Of a stretch of 64,000 nt of DNA, positions 15,423 through 24,092 are shown one piece after another (position 1 is the stretch's first letter; each line of letters opens with the position of its first letter). Both the position numbers and the translations under genes were made by a program. Source of the DNA: Streptomyces luteogriseus. GTDB taxonomy: Bacteria; Actinomycetota; Actinomycetes; Streptomycetales; Streptomycetaceae. Location: contig NZ_JACHMS010000001.1 in the NCBI RefSeq assembly GCF_014205055.1, forward strand, positions 4,898,001 through 4,962,000, read 5' to 3'. Below the pieces are notes generated by a model. The model had not been told where the DNA came from, searched no databases, and was given only the letters and a program-made list of their open reading frames with translations.

Positions 15423-16870
15423 CGGTTCGGCAGCCGCTGTTCGTCGGTGGCTTCTGGGTGGAGCCGGACGGCGGGCACTACGAGGTGATCGACCCGGCGG
15501 ACGAGCAGACCGTCGGGTGGGCGCCGGAGGCCTCGCGGGATCAGGTGCTCGCGGCCTGCGCCGCGGCCCGAGAGGCCTTCGGGCCGTGGTCGCGCACCTC
15601 ACCGGAGGAGCGGGCCGCGGTGCTCGGCCGGGCTGCGGGGATCATCGCCGGGCGGCTGACGGAGTACGCGGAACTTGCCCGGGCGGAGACGGGCGCGACG
15701 CTCGGCACCGCACGCGGCATGCAGGTCGGTGTCGCCGCCGCCCGCTTCCGTCGCTACGCGCGCGTGGAGCCCGCCGAGTGGGCGATCCCGCCCCAGATCA
15801 ACGAGGCCGGACCGATGGGGAAGGCCGGTGTGATGGGCGCCCTGGCCGTCCGCCAGCCCGTCGGGGTCGTCACCTGCATCACCTCGTACAACAACCCGTG
15901 GGCCAACCCGGCCGGCAAGATCGCCCCGGCCCTGGCCATGGGCAACACGGTCGTGGTGAAACCCGCCCCGCAGGACCCGCTGTCGGTCTACCGGATGGCG
16001 GAGGCCCTGGAGGCGGCGGGCGTGCCACCGGGCGTGGTGAACGTGGTCAGCGGCTCCCGTACGGAGACCGGCGAGGCGGCCGTGGCCTCACCGGACGTCG
16101 ACATGGTCAGCTTCACCGGCTCCACCGCGGTCGGGCAGCGCATCGCCGAGGTGTGCGGGCGGGGCATGAAACGGCAGTTGATGGAGCTGGGCGGGAAGGG
16201 CGCCGCGATCGTCTTCGACGACGCCGACCTCCGCTCGGCCGTCGCCGGGATCGGCACCACCTTCTCCTTCTACAGCGGGCAGATCTGCACGGCACCGACG
16301 AGGGTGCTGGCGCAGCGCGGGGTGTACGACCGGCTGGTGGAGCAACTGACCGCTTATGCGGCCCGGTTGAGGGTCGGGGACCCGCGCGAGCCGGACACCG
16401 TGGTCGGGCCGGTGATCTCCGCGGCGCACCGGGACCGGGTGGAGTCGTACGTCGAACTGGGGCGCAAGGAGGGAGCGGTGGTGGTGGCGGGCGGCGAACG
16501 CCCCGATCTGCCCTCGGGCTTCTACGTCGCCCCGACCCTCCTGGCGGATTGCACCAACGACATGCGCGTGGTCCGCGAGGAGATCTTCGGGCCGGTGGTG
16601 GCCGTCGTCCCCTTCGACGACGAGGAGGAGGGCATCGCGCTCGCCGACGACACCGACTACGGGCTCATCGACTACGTCTGGTCGGGCGACGTGGCCCGGG
16701 CCTTCCGGGTGGCACGGCGGCTGCGGGCCGGCGGCGTCGGGGTCAACACCGTCGGACGGAACATGGAGGCGCCCTTCGGCGGCTTCAAGCGCAGCGGCGT
16801 CGGCCGGGACGTCGGCAGCTACGCGCTGCACGCCTACAGCGAGGTGCAGGCGATCGTGTGGCCGGGGTGA
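15419..16870 (+). CDS. NAD(P)-dependent aldehyde dehydrogenase
   Basis: 483-residue ALDH-superfamily enzyme oxidising an aldehyde to an acid. Visible motifs: CITSYNNPWANPAGKIAPALAMGNTVVVKPA (cofactor Lys), FTGSTAVGQRI, catalytic Glu in MELGGKGA, catalytic Cys in SGQICTAPTRV, and EEIFGPVVAVVPF plus the C-terminal PFGGFKRSGVGRDVG. GTG 15419 overlaps the preceding stop. Last gene of the 12485-16870 unit, with a DDN-type gene converging on it. Family certain, aldehyde unknown. Confidence 0.92.
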   Translation: MTVRQPLFVGGFWVEPDGGHYEVIDPADEQTVGWAPEASRDQVLAACAAAREAFGPWSRTSPEERAAVLGRAAGIIAGRLTEYAELARAETGATLGTARGMQVGVAAARFRRYARVEPAEWAIPPQINEAGPMGKAGVMGALAVRQPVGVVTCITSYNNPWANPAGKIAPALAMGNTVVVKPAPQDPLSVYRMAEALEAAGVPPGVVNVVSGSRTETGEAAVASPDVDMVSFTGSTAVGQRIAEVCGRGMKRQLMELGGKGAAIVFDDADLRSAVAGIGTTFSFYSGQICTAPTRVLAQRGVYDRLVEQLTAYAARLRVGDPREPDTVVGPVISAAHRDRVESYVELGRKEGAVVVAGGERPDLPSGFYVAPTLLADCTNDMRVVREEIFGPVVAVVPFDDEEEGIALADDTDYGLIDYVWSGDVARAFRVARRLRAGGVGVNTVGRNMEAPFGGFKRSGVGRDVGSYALHAYSEVQAIVWPG

Positions 16871-16876
16871 CGCCGC

Positions 16877-17269
16877 TCAGGTGTCCAGGTCCACCCGTAC
16901 GGTCAGCAGGTTCGTGCCGAGGGCCCGCACGCCCAGACTGTTGACCCGGGGCAGCCCCCGCAGCCGCGCCACCGGATCGTCCTGCGGCATCAGATGGGCG
17001 GTGCCCCCGTGCCATCGCCCGCGGATCCGGACCCGCACCCGCGGATCGGCCTTGATGTTGCGTACGTACTGCGACCGTTCGCCGAACTCCGACACCAGCC
17101 AGAAGGAGCCGCCGACGCGGCGCCCGCCCACCGGCGTCCGACGGGGCAGCCCCGAGACGCGGCCCGTGGTCTCCAGGACCGTCTGGAGGGGGAGGCGGCG
17201 CAGGATCGGGTTGAGACGGCGCTGGAAAGCCGTGGTGGCGCGGAACCTCAGGTCGGTGCGGCGGGACAT
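16877..17269 (-). CDS. Deazaflavin (F420)-dependent nitroreductase family protein
   Basis: 130-residue split-barrel protein of the DDN/DUF385 family. The family pattern is visible: LETTGRVSGLPRRTPVG, then FWLVSEFGERSQYVRNIKADPRVRVRIRGRWHGGTAHLMP. DDN proteins bind F420H2 and reduce quinones, nitroaromatics or enones. The frame is open to 17392, but ATG 17269 has GAAGGAGA about ten bases upstream and begins at the usual family position, so it is preferred. It converges on the ALDH gene with a six-base gap. Clustering with LLM enzymes and fbiC supports F420 use. Confidence 0.82.
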   Translation of the reverse strand: MSRRTDLRFRATTAFQRRLNPILRRLPLQTVLETTGRVSGLPRRTPVGGRRVGGSFWLVSEFGERSQYVRNIKADPRVRVRIRGRWHGGTAHLMPQDDPVARLRGLPRVNSLGVRALGTNLLTVRVDLDT

Positions 17270-17353
17270 CGTCTGCCAGTCTCCTTCGTGCAAAGCTCTT
17301 GATTGAAGCAGGCACCAAATGCCGAGGGTATCTCCGCATTGATTGACAGGTGA

Positions 17354-17638
17354 ACCGCTCGCATTAAGTCCCAAAGTGGACGTAATGTCCATTGCTCGCT
17401 AGGATCGAAAGAGTCGTCATCCCTTTTAGAAGCGCTCAGTCGCAAGGGAGTTGGCGAAACAACCGGCGCCGATGGCACGAACCCTCGGCCGACCCTCAGG
17501 CCGTACATTGCGGATGGCCGGCTGTGGCTCTCAGCGGCAGGCGCATGGACCGAGGCGTACTCGGTCGTGTTCACGGGGGTTCCGAAGAACGGTACGCGGG
17601 CCACCGTCGAGATCGTCTGTGCGGACGGCGGCAACTAG
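17354..17638 (+). pseudogene. Coding-like remnant without start codon
   Basis: Between the DDN start (17269) and the gene at 17756 there is no complete gene. One plus-strand frame is open from a TGA at 17351-17353 to TAG 17636-17638 and looks coding at its end: it includes TLRPYIADGRLWLSAAG and ends TRATVEIVCADGGN, with GC-rich third positions. No ATG, GTG or TTG occurs in this frame, so it cannot be an intact gene as it stands. I read it as the 3' remnant of a decayed or frameshifted gene. No family recognised. Confidence 0.4.
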
Positions 17639-17755
17639 AAGCACTCGTACGCCAAGTCGTCAGGTCAAGAAGCCCGCGGCAGTCGGCCCCATGACCAGGA
17701 ACCTCACGTAACGGCCGAGTTCCTGCTCCCATGTTCGACCCTCAGGAGGCGGCAC

Positions 17756-18505
17756 ATGTCCGAGAACGGCTGGGGAGACCATACTGGTGCACCCGTCACC
17801 CCCGACTGCGGCTCACCCGGAGACGGGCAAGGTCTCTGGCTCTGGCTCCAGGTGCAGCACTGGGCGCCGCTGAAGGCCGGTCCCTGTAACCCCTGCATAG
17901 AGGTCGACACGACCAACAAGTGGGTGCTGTGGAACGACGGGACGAGCGGCGGTGTGCAGATCTATCTACTGATCCCTACCGACCGCAAAAAGGGAATAGA
18001 GTGCCCGGCCATCTGGGAGCATCCCAATCCGAACTACTGGGTGGGGGCATTGACGTACGCCGCGAGACATATGAGCCCCAGCAGCATCGGATTGGGAATC
18101 AACTCGAAGTATGCCCGCAAGGAGGACCAGCTCCACATCCATCTGGCCCCCTTCGAGCCGGAGGCGAAGAAGTATCTTGACGCCAACTTCGGCAAAGTCG
18201 CCCAGAAGCCGGTCGATTGGCCCAACAGCATTCTGCGTGTGCCAGGCAGAAAGGACACGCAGACGCCGCCGCAACCGCAGGTGCGCTCCTATCGGGTCCT
18301 CTTCGTCAAAAGCCTCGCCGCCGACAACCTCTTCCACCTTCTGCGGGACATGCTCCCGGCGGCCGACCAGATGGGAAACCAAACAATGACCGTGATCCCG
18401 ACGACGGCACCACAGCCGCTCGGGTTCTACGTACTGAACAGCGAGACGACACTGGACCTGAACAGGGGCACCAGCACCTGCGACCTGCTCCTCGCGTGCA
18501 ACTAG
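17756..18505 (+). CDS. CDP-diacylglycerol pyrophosphatase-like protein
   Basis: 249-residue protein similar to Cdh (PF02611), a HIT-related enzyme that hydrolyses CDP-diacylglycerol to phosphatidate and CMP. Matches to the family pattern: NKWVLWNDGTSGGVQIYLLIP with IECPAIW, then LGINSKYARKEDQLHIHLA, which holds the His-x-His catalytic motif. Unlike E. coli Cdh there is no N-terminal membrane segment or signal peptide. ATG 17756 has AGGAGG six bases upstream. Codon use is clearly less GC-rich than neighbours (AAA, ATA, CTA, TAT present), and it follows a gene remnant, so recent transfer is likely. Monocistronic. It could act on another nucleotide-linked substrate. Confidence 0.72.
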   Translation: MSENGWGDHTGAPVTPDCGSPGDGQGLWLWLQVQHWAPLKAGPCNPCIEVDTTNKWVLWNDGTSGGVQIYLLIPTDRKKGIECPAIWEHPNPNYWVGALTYAARHMSPSSIGLGINSKYARKEDQLHIHLAPFEPEAKKYLDANFGKVAQKPVDWPNSILRVPGRKDTQTPPQPQVRSYRVLFVKSLAADNLFHLLRDMLPAADQMGNQTMTVIPTTAPQPLGFYVLNSETTLDLNRGTSTCDLLLACN

Positions 18506-18585
18506 GGTCTCCTGTCCCGGCGTCGCGGGGTCAGGGCCTCGAGAGGCCCCGCACCTCACGGCCGGGCTGATCCGGACGACAGGCC

Positions 18586-20094
18586 TCAGCGGCGCCCCAG
18601 GAAGACCGGATTGGTGAACGCCGCCAGTGGCCCGGGCAGCGGTCCCGCCGCCGCCTCGTGCCGCAGTTCGGCCCGTACGTACGCGGCGTACGACGGGGTC
18701 GTCCGCCACTCGACCACGCCCGAGCCGGAGACCGGCAGCGGGCCGCTGGTGTGCACGACGCCCTGGTCGGTGACGAGGCGGACCGTGCAGCGCGGGGCGC
18801 CGGTGACCTCCAGGCGGACCGTGACCGGGGTGTCGCGGCCGACGGTGAGCCGCTCGCCGATGCCCGCGTGCTCGCCGCGTCCGCCGGACGCCCGCAGCGA
18901 CAGCGCCACCCGCGCGGACTCGGCGACGTAGGACCGTCCCGCCCGGATGCCCTCCTGGATCGCCTCCCGGGTCAGGTCGTCGGCCAGGACGACCGTCTGG
19001 GGGCTGCCCACCGCGTCCGGGGAGCGGTGGGCGTCGCTGCTGCCCATCGCCGGGAGCCAGCCGCGCCCGTCCCGTACGGACGCCACGAGCATGCTGTCCC
19101 AGTCGGCCAGCGCCACCTCGTCGTCGGGCGTGTAGGGGCCGTTCCACACCTCGACCGCGTCCGCCTCGTCGAAGCCGAACTTCCAGTTGCAGCCGACGCA
19201 GGTGGCGTGCGGGTGGGCCGGGACGACCAGGCCGCCGGCGCGGCGGATCTGCCGGGCGAACCGGCCGAAGCGGTTGTCGCGGGCCCGGTAGCGCCAGTCG
19301 ACGAACGTGCCCGGGTCGGTGCCGAGCGCGACGACGTGCCCGTTGCGGGTGGTGATCTCCTCGCCCAGCATGACGAGCAGGTCGTCCCCGGCCACGTCGG
19401 CCCAGTGGGCGTGCGCGGAGTGCGTGTTGTGCTCGGAGGAGTTGATGAAGTCCAAGCCGGCCGCCCGGGCCAGCTCCCCGATCTCGGCGGGGGTGCGGCG
19501 GCCGTCGGAGTGCCAGGAGTGCAGATGGCAGTCGCCCCGGTACCAGGCCCGGCCCCGGCCCTTCGCCCGCTCCGGCGGATACACCGGCTCGGCGGTCTCG
19601 CCCGGCGCCCCGTACGTCAGCGTGATCGTGATCTCGTAGGACAGCCCCTGCGGGGCGACGGTGTACGGGCCGAGCGCGATGTGCCAGGTGCCCTCGCGTA
19701 CCGGGCCGGGGAGGTACCCCGGGGTGGCGTCGTCCGCGCGGATGAAGAACTCGGTGCGCGCCCCGCCCGACCAGCCGCGGAAGCCCCGGCCGCCGAGCTC
19801 GGTGCCGCGGTCGTCGAAGACGCCGATGTCGAGGGCGTTGCCCAGAGTGCCGGCCGGGACGGACGGCCGGTCGTAGGTGTAGGCGACCTCGAGCTCCCGG
19901 ACCCCGGCCGGGACCTCGACGGGCACGTACACGAAGTCCGGGGAGCCGGGCGGCAGCGTGCCGCGCACGGTTCTGCTCTCCTGGCCCCCGTCGGCCGCTG
20001 AAGCGAAGCTCACGCTTCCCAAGGTAAGCGCGGCCGCCGCTCCCGTCGCGAACAGAGCGCGCCGACCGAGCCCGCCGTGGCTGTCCTCGCACAT
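18586..20094 (-). CDS. Tat-exported PHP-domain (CehA/McbA-type) metallohydrolase
   Basis: 502-residue protein beginning with a twin-arginine signal (GGLGRRALFATGAAAALTL, cleavage near ASAA), so exported folded. An N-terminal beta-sandwich (about 45-165) is followed by a PHP domain with the metal motifs GDCHLHSWHSDGRRTP, NSSEHNT, VVPAHPHATC and MGSSDAHRS, and a C-terminal beta-rich domain. PHP proteins of the CehA/McbA group hydrolyse phosphoesters, carbamates or similar bonds. ATG 20094 has GGGGAG upstream. Monocistronic, convergent with the Cdh-like gene. Confidence 0.85.
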   Translation of the reverse strand: MCEDSHGGLGRRALFATGAAAALTLGSVSFASAADGGQESRTVRGTLPPGSPDFVYVPVEVPAGVRELEVAYTYDRPSVPAGTLGNALDIGVFDDRGTELGGRGFRGWSGGARTEFFIRADDATPGYLPGPVREGTWHIALGPYTVAPQGLSYEITITLTYGAPGETAEPVYPPERAKGRGRAWYRGDCHLHSWHSDGRRTPAEIGELARAAGLDFINSSEHNTHSAHAHWADVAGDDLLVMLGEEITTRNGHVVALGTDPGTFVDWRYRARDNRFGRFARQIRRAGGLVVPAHPHATCVGCNWKFGFDEADAVEVWNGPYTPDDEVALADWDSMLVASVRDGRGWLPAMGSSDAHRSPDAVGSPQTVVLADDLTREAIQEGIRAGRSYVAESARVALSLRASGGRGEHAGIGERLTVGRDTPVTVRLEVTGAPRCTVRLVTDQGVVHTSGPLPVSGSGVVEWRTTPSYAAYVRAELRHEAAAGPLPGPLAAFTNPVFLGRR

Positions 20095-20240
20095 GCTGCT
20101 GCTCCCCAGGTGTCGTCGGTGACATGGCACGGGTGGTGCGGGGGTGGTGCGTACAACCTTGTGTCCAACCTCGTATTGAGCCGTGAACTCCGGTGCAAGG
20201 GAAGGGGATCGGCAGATTTCACCCGCACGGCACCCGGTGA

Positions 20241-20258
20241 ATGCCGACCGGTCGGTAT
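20241..20258. promoter_or_regulatory. Palindromic operator around CCGACCGGTCGG
   Basis: CCGACCGGTCGG (20244-20255) is a perfect 12-bp palindrome, extended by AT/AT on the outside with one mismatch. It lies about 35 bp before the LLM gene start and has the form of TetR-family operators. It is not the CTGAC-N5-GTCAG site, so a different regulator is implied. Confidence 0.5.
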
Positions 20259-20292
20259 CGACACCGTCCCGTCCCTCGGGTACAGGTGGGTC

Positions 20293-21138
20293 ATGCGCAT
20301 CGCCGTGACGATCTTCCTCACCGACGAGACGATCACCCCGACCCGGCTCGCCCGGGAGCTGGAGGAGCGCGGTTTCGCCGGGCTGTACCTGCCCGAGCAC
20401 ACCCACATCCCCGTCGAGCGGACCACCCCGTACCCGGCGGGCGGTGAGCTGCCGCCCGAGTACGGCCGCACCCTCGACCCGTTCGTCGCCCTCGGCCAGG
20501 CCGCCGCCGTCACCGAGCGGCTCGGGCTCGGCACGGGCATCACGCTCGTCGCGCAGCACGACCCGATCGCCCTGGCCAAGCAGATCGCCACCCTCGACCA
20601 CCTCTCCGGCGGCCGGTTCACACTCGGTCTCGGCTTCGGCTGGAACGTGGAGGAGGCCGCCGACCACGGCGTGCGGTGGAGCTCCCGGCGCGAGCTGGTC
20701 CGGGACCGGATGGCGCTGATGCGGGCCCTGTGGTCGGAGCGGCCGGTGGCCTACGAAGGGGAGTTCGGCGGTGTCCGGGCCAGCCACGCCCATCCGAAGC
20801 CCGTGCGGCAGCCGCGCGGTCCGGTCGTCGGCCCGCGCACGCTCGTCGGCGGGGCCGCGGGACCCCGGCTGTTCACCCACATCAGCGAGTACGCCGACGG
20901 CTGGCTGCCGATCGGAGGGCGAGGTCTCGGCGAGGCGCTGCCCCTCCTGCGCACCGTCTGGGCCGACGCCGGCCGTGACCCCCGGGCCCTCCAGGTCGTC
21001 CCCTACGCCGTCCACCCCTCCCCGGGCAAACTCGCCCACTTCGCCGACCTCGGCATCGAGGAGGTCGTGGCGCAGCTGCCTCCGGCGGGGGAGACGGAGG
21101 TGCTGAAGGCGCTGGACGGCCTCGCCGCTCATCTCTGA
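20293..21138 (+). CDS. LLM-class F420-dependent oxidoreductase
   Basis: 281-residue luciferase-like TIM barrel of the probable-F420 subgroup: RIAVTIFLTDETITP, GFAGLYLPEHTHIPVERTTPYP (the PEHTH loop is typical), GTGITLVAQHDPIALAKQIATLDHLSGGRFTLGLGFGW and VGGAAGPRLFTHISEYADGWLP. The frame is open upstream to 20077, but ATG 20293 begins the protein at the family's usual position. Close to fbiC, so F420 is the probable cofactor. Substrate unknown. Confidence 0.87.
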   Translation: MRIAVTIFLTDETITPTRLARELEERGFAGLYLPEHTHIPVERTTPYPAGGELPPEYGRTLDPFVALGQAAAVTERLGLGTGITLVAQHDPIALAKQIATLDHLSGGRFTLGLGFGWNVEEAADHGVRWSSRRELVRDRMALMRALWSERPVAYEGEFGGVRASHAHPKPVRQPRGPVVGPRTLVGGAAGPRLFTHISEYADGWLPIGGRGLGEALPLLRTVWADAGRDPRALQVVPYAVHPSPGKLAHFADLGIEEVVAQLPPAGETEVLKALDGLAAHL

Positions 21139-21213
21139 CAACTCCCCTGCCCGGCAGGCAGGTTGGCGCCGCCTCTAAACTGCCGGTCAGTTCGCCACGG
21201 GGGAGAGAACGTC

Positions 21214-21420
21214 ATGAGGCTTGCCTGGTTTTCCTGGCTCCTGCGCCATTTCACCGAGTACGGGTACAGCCAGGGGCTGCTGCGCGCCGCGATCGGCACC
21301 ACGGCCGTGCTGGTGACCGCCGCGCTGGTCTGGTTCGCCCTGCACCGCCACAGACCGGCCGCCGTCGCCGCCGCCGGCCTCACCTCGGCCCTGGGCATCG
21401 GGTGGCTGGCGTTCCACTGA
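21214..21420 (+). CDS. Small two-helix membrane protein, unknown function
   Basis: 68 residues. Two hydrophobic segments can be seen, roughly residues 23-42 (LRAAIGTTAVLVTAALVWFA) and 48-66 (AAVAAAGLTSALGIGWLAF), joined by a short basic loop HRHRP, so a hairpin membrane protein with a cytoplasmic N-terminus is likely. ATG 21214 has a strong GGGGGAGAG ribosome site. It ends 44 bp before fbiC and may share its transcript. No family recognised. Confidence 0.6.
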   Translation: MRLAWFSWLLRHFTEYGYSQGLLRAAIGTTAVLVTAALVWFALHRHRPAAVAAAGLTSALGIGWLAFH

Positions 21421-21464
21421 CGGGGCTTCCCCGGCTCTGATCAACGCACTCGTATGCTCGAAGG

Positions 21465-24050
21465 ATGACGACCTCCGCGACCTCCGGAACCGGCCCCACC
21501 GACAACTCCATGCGTCGCGCCCTGAAACGGGCCAGGGACGGTGTCTCGCTCGACGTCGCCGAGGCGGCGGTGCTGCTCCAGGCCCGGGGCGGGCAGCTGG
21601 AGGACCTGTCGGCCTCGGCCGCCCGGGTGCGGGACGCGGGCCTGGCGGCGGCCGGACGGCCCGGCGTCATCACGTACTCCAAGTCCGTCTTCATCCCGCT
21701 GACCCGGCTGTGCCGGGACAAGTGCCACTACTGCACCTTCGTCACCGTCCCGGGCAAGCTGCGCCGGGAGGGCCACGGGATGTTCATGTCGCCGGACGAG
21801 GTGCTGGACATCGCCCGCAAGGGCGCGGCCCTCGGCTGCAAGGAAGCCCTCATCACCCTCGGCGACAAGCCCGAGGACCGCTGGCCGGAGGCGCGCGAGT
21901 GGCTCGACGCGCACGGCTACGACGACACCCTCGCCTACGTCCGGGCCGTCTCCATCCGGATCCTGGAGGAGACGGGCCTGCTCCCGCACCTGAACCCGGG
22001 CGTCATGAGCTGGACGGACTTCCAGCGTCTGAAGCCGGTCGCGCCCAGCATGGGCATGATGCTGGAGACCACCGCGACCCGCCTCTGGTCGGAGCCGGGC
22101 GGCCCCCACCACGGCTCTCCGGACAAGGAACCGGCTGTCCGCCTGCGGGTGCTGGAGGACGCGGGGAGGTCCTCCGTGCCCTTCACCTCGGGCGTCCTCA
22201 TAGGCATCGGCGAGACCTACGAGGAGCGCGCCGAGTCGCTGTTCGCGCTGCGGAAGGTGTCGCGGGCCTACCACGGCGTCCAAGAGCTGATCATCCAGAA
22301 CTTCCGCGCCAAGCCGGACACCGCGATGCGCGGCATGCCCGACGCGGAACTGGACGAACTGGTCGCCACGGTGGCCGTCGCCCGGCTCCTCATGGGCCCG
22401 AGCGGCAACATCCAGGCCCCGCCCAACCTCGTCGACGACGAGTACGAGCGGCTGATCGGCGCCGGTATCGACGACTGGGGCGGGGTCTCCCCGCTCACCA
22501 TCGACCACGTCAACCCCGAGCGCCCCTGGCCGCAGATCGAGCAACTCGCCGAGAAGTCCCGCGCGGCCGGTTTCGAACTGCGCGAACGCCTCTGCGTGTA
22601 CCCGGAGTTCGTGCGGCGCGGCGAGCCCTGGCTGGACCCGCGGCTGCGTCCGCACGTGGCCGCGCTGGCCGACCCGGAGACCGGCCTGGCCCGCCCGGAA
22701 GCCCTGCCCGAGGGCCTGCCGTGGCAGGAGCCTGAGGAGGTCTTCACGGCGTCCGGCCGCACCGACCTGCACAGCTCCATCGACACCGAGGGCCGTACGT
22801 CGGACCGCCGGGACGACTTCGACGAGGTGTACGGCGACTGGGGTGCTCTGCGGGAGGCCGCCGCCCCGGGCATGGTCCCCGAGCGCATCGACACCGACGT
22901 GCGCGAGGCCCTGCGCACGGCGGCCGACGACCCGACGAAGCTCACCGACGACGAGGCGCTGGCCCTGCTGCACGCGGACGGCCCGGCGCTGGACGCCCTC
23001 GCCCGCGTCGCCGACGACGTGCGCAAGTCGGCCGTCGGCGACGACGTCACCTACATCGTCACCCGCAACATCAACTTCACCAACGTCTGCTACACCGGCT
23101 GCCGCTTCTGCGCCTTCGCCCAGCGCCGCACGGACGCCGACGCCTACACCCTCTCCCTGGACCAGGTCGCCGACCGGGCCCAGCAGGCCTGGGACGTGGG
23201 CGCGGTGGAGGTGTGCATGCAGGGCGGCATCCACCCGGACCTGCCGGGCACGGCGTACTTCGACATCGCGCGGGCCGTGAAGGAACGGGTCCCCGGCATG
23301 CATGTGCACGCCTTCTCGCCGATGGAGGTCGTCAACGGCGCGACCCGCACCGGCATGTCGGTCCGCGAGTGGCTGACCGCCGCCAAGGAGGCGGGCCTGG
23401 ACACCATCCCGGGCACGGCCGCGGAGATCCTCGACGACGAGGTCCGCTGGATTCTCACCAAGGGCAAGCTGCCCGCGGCCGACTGGATCGACGTCGTGAC
23501 GACGGCCCATGAGCTGGGCATCCGCTCGTCCTCGACGATGATGTACGGCCATGTCGACCAGCCCCGGCACTGGCTCGGGCACCTGCGCACCCTCGCCGGC
23601 ATCCAGCAGCGCACGGGCGGCTTCACCGAGTTCGTGACGCTGCCGTTCGTGCACACCAACGCGCCGGTCTACCTCGCGGGGATCGCCCGCCCGGGCCCGA
23701 CCATGCGGGACAACCGCGCGGTCACGGCCATGGCCCGGCTGCTGCTGCACCCGCACATCCCCAACATCCAGACCAGCTGGGTGAAGCTGGGCACGGAGGG
23801 CGCCGCCGTGATGCTCCGCTCGGGCGCGAACGACGTCGGCGGGACGCTCATGGAGGAGACCATCTCCCGCATGGCGGGGTCGTCGTACGGGTCGTACAAG
23901 TCGGTGAAGGACCTCATCGCGGTGGCGGAGGCGGCCGGGCGTCCCGCCAGGGCCCGCAGCACCCTCTACGGGGACGTCCCGGAGGAGCGGCAGCGGGCGG
24001 CGGCGGCCTCGGACGGGCATCTGCCCGAGCTGCTGCCGGTGCTCGACTGA
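21465..24050 (+). CDS. fbiC: FbiC, bifunctional 7,8-didemethyl-8-hydroxy-5-deazariboflavin (FO) synthase
   Basis: 861-residue fusion of CofG and CofH, which make the F420 chromophore FO from 5-amino-6-ribitylamino-uracil and tyrosine. Each half is a radical-SAM enzyme with its own CX3CX2C cluster: Cys83/87/90 in LCRDKCHYCTF and Cys542/546/549 in CYTGCRFCAF. Full length compares well with mycobacterial FbiC (~856). In the window it supports at least two LLM and one DDN-type enzymes that may use F420. ATG 21465 starts the family-typical N-terminus. Confidence 0.97.
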   Translation: MTTSATSGTGPTDNSMRRALKRARDGVSLDVAEAAVLLQARGGQLEDLSASAARVRDAGLAAAGRPGVITYSKSVFIPLTRLCRDKCHYCTFVTVPGKLRREGHGMFMSPDEVLDIARKGAALGCKEALITLGDKPEDRWPEAREWLDAHGYDDTLAYVRAVSIRILEETGLLPHLNPGVMSWTDFQRLKPVAPSMGMMLETTATRLWSEPGGPHHGSPDKEPAVRLRVLEDAGRSSVPFTSGVLIGIGETYEERAESLFALRKVSRAYHGVQELIIQNFRAKPDTAMRGMPDAELDELVATVAVARLLMGPSGNIQAPPNLVDDEYERLIGAGIDDWGGVSPLTIDHVNPERPWPQIEQLAEKSRAAGFELRERLCVYPEFVRRGEPWLDPRLRPHVAALADPETGLARPEALPEGLPWQEPEEVFTASGRTDLHSSIDTEGRTSDRRDDFDEVYGDWGALREAAAPGMVPERIDTDVREALRTAADDPTKLTDDEALALLHADGPALDALARVADDVRKSAVGDDVTYIVTRNINFTNVCYTGCRFCAFAQRRTDADAYTLSLDQVADRAQQAWDVGAVEVCMQGGIHPDLPGTAYFDIARAVKERVPGMHVHAFSPMEVVNGATRTGMSVREWLTAAKEAGLDTIPGTAAEILDDEVRWILTKGKLPAADWIDVVTTAHELGIRSSSTMMYGHVDQPRHWLGHLRTLAGIQQRTGGFTEFVTLPFVHTNAPVYLAGIARPGPTMRDNRAVTAMARLLLHPHIPNIQTSWVKLGTEGAAVMLRSGANDVGGTLMEETISRMAGSSYGSYKSVKDLIAVAEAAGRPARARSTLYGDVPEERQRAAAASDGHLPELLPVLD

Positions 24051-24092
24051 CCGGCGCCCTAGCGGCATCCGGCGCTACCGGCCTCCTGCTCC

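Noticed and set aside
20077..20292. N-terminal extension of the LLM protein at 20293
   Set aside because: The upstream part is antisense to the PHP gene start and does not resemble LLM proteins; ATG 20293 gives the normal N-terminus.
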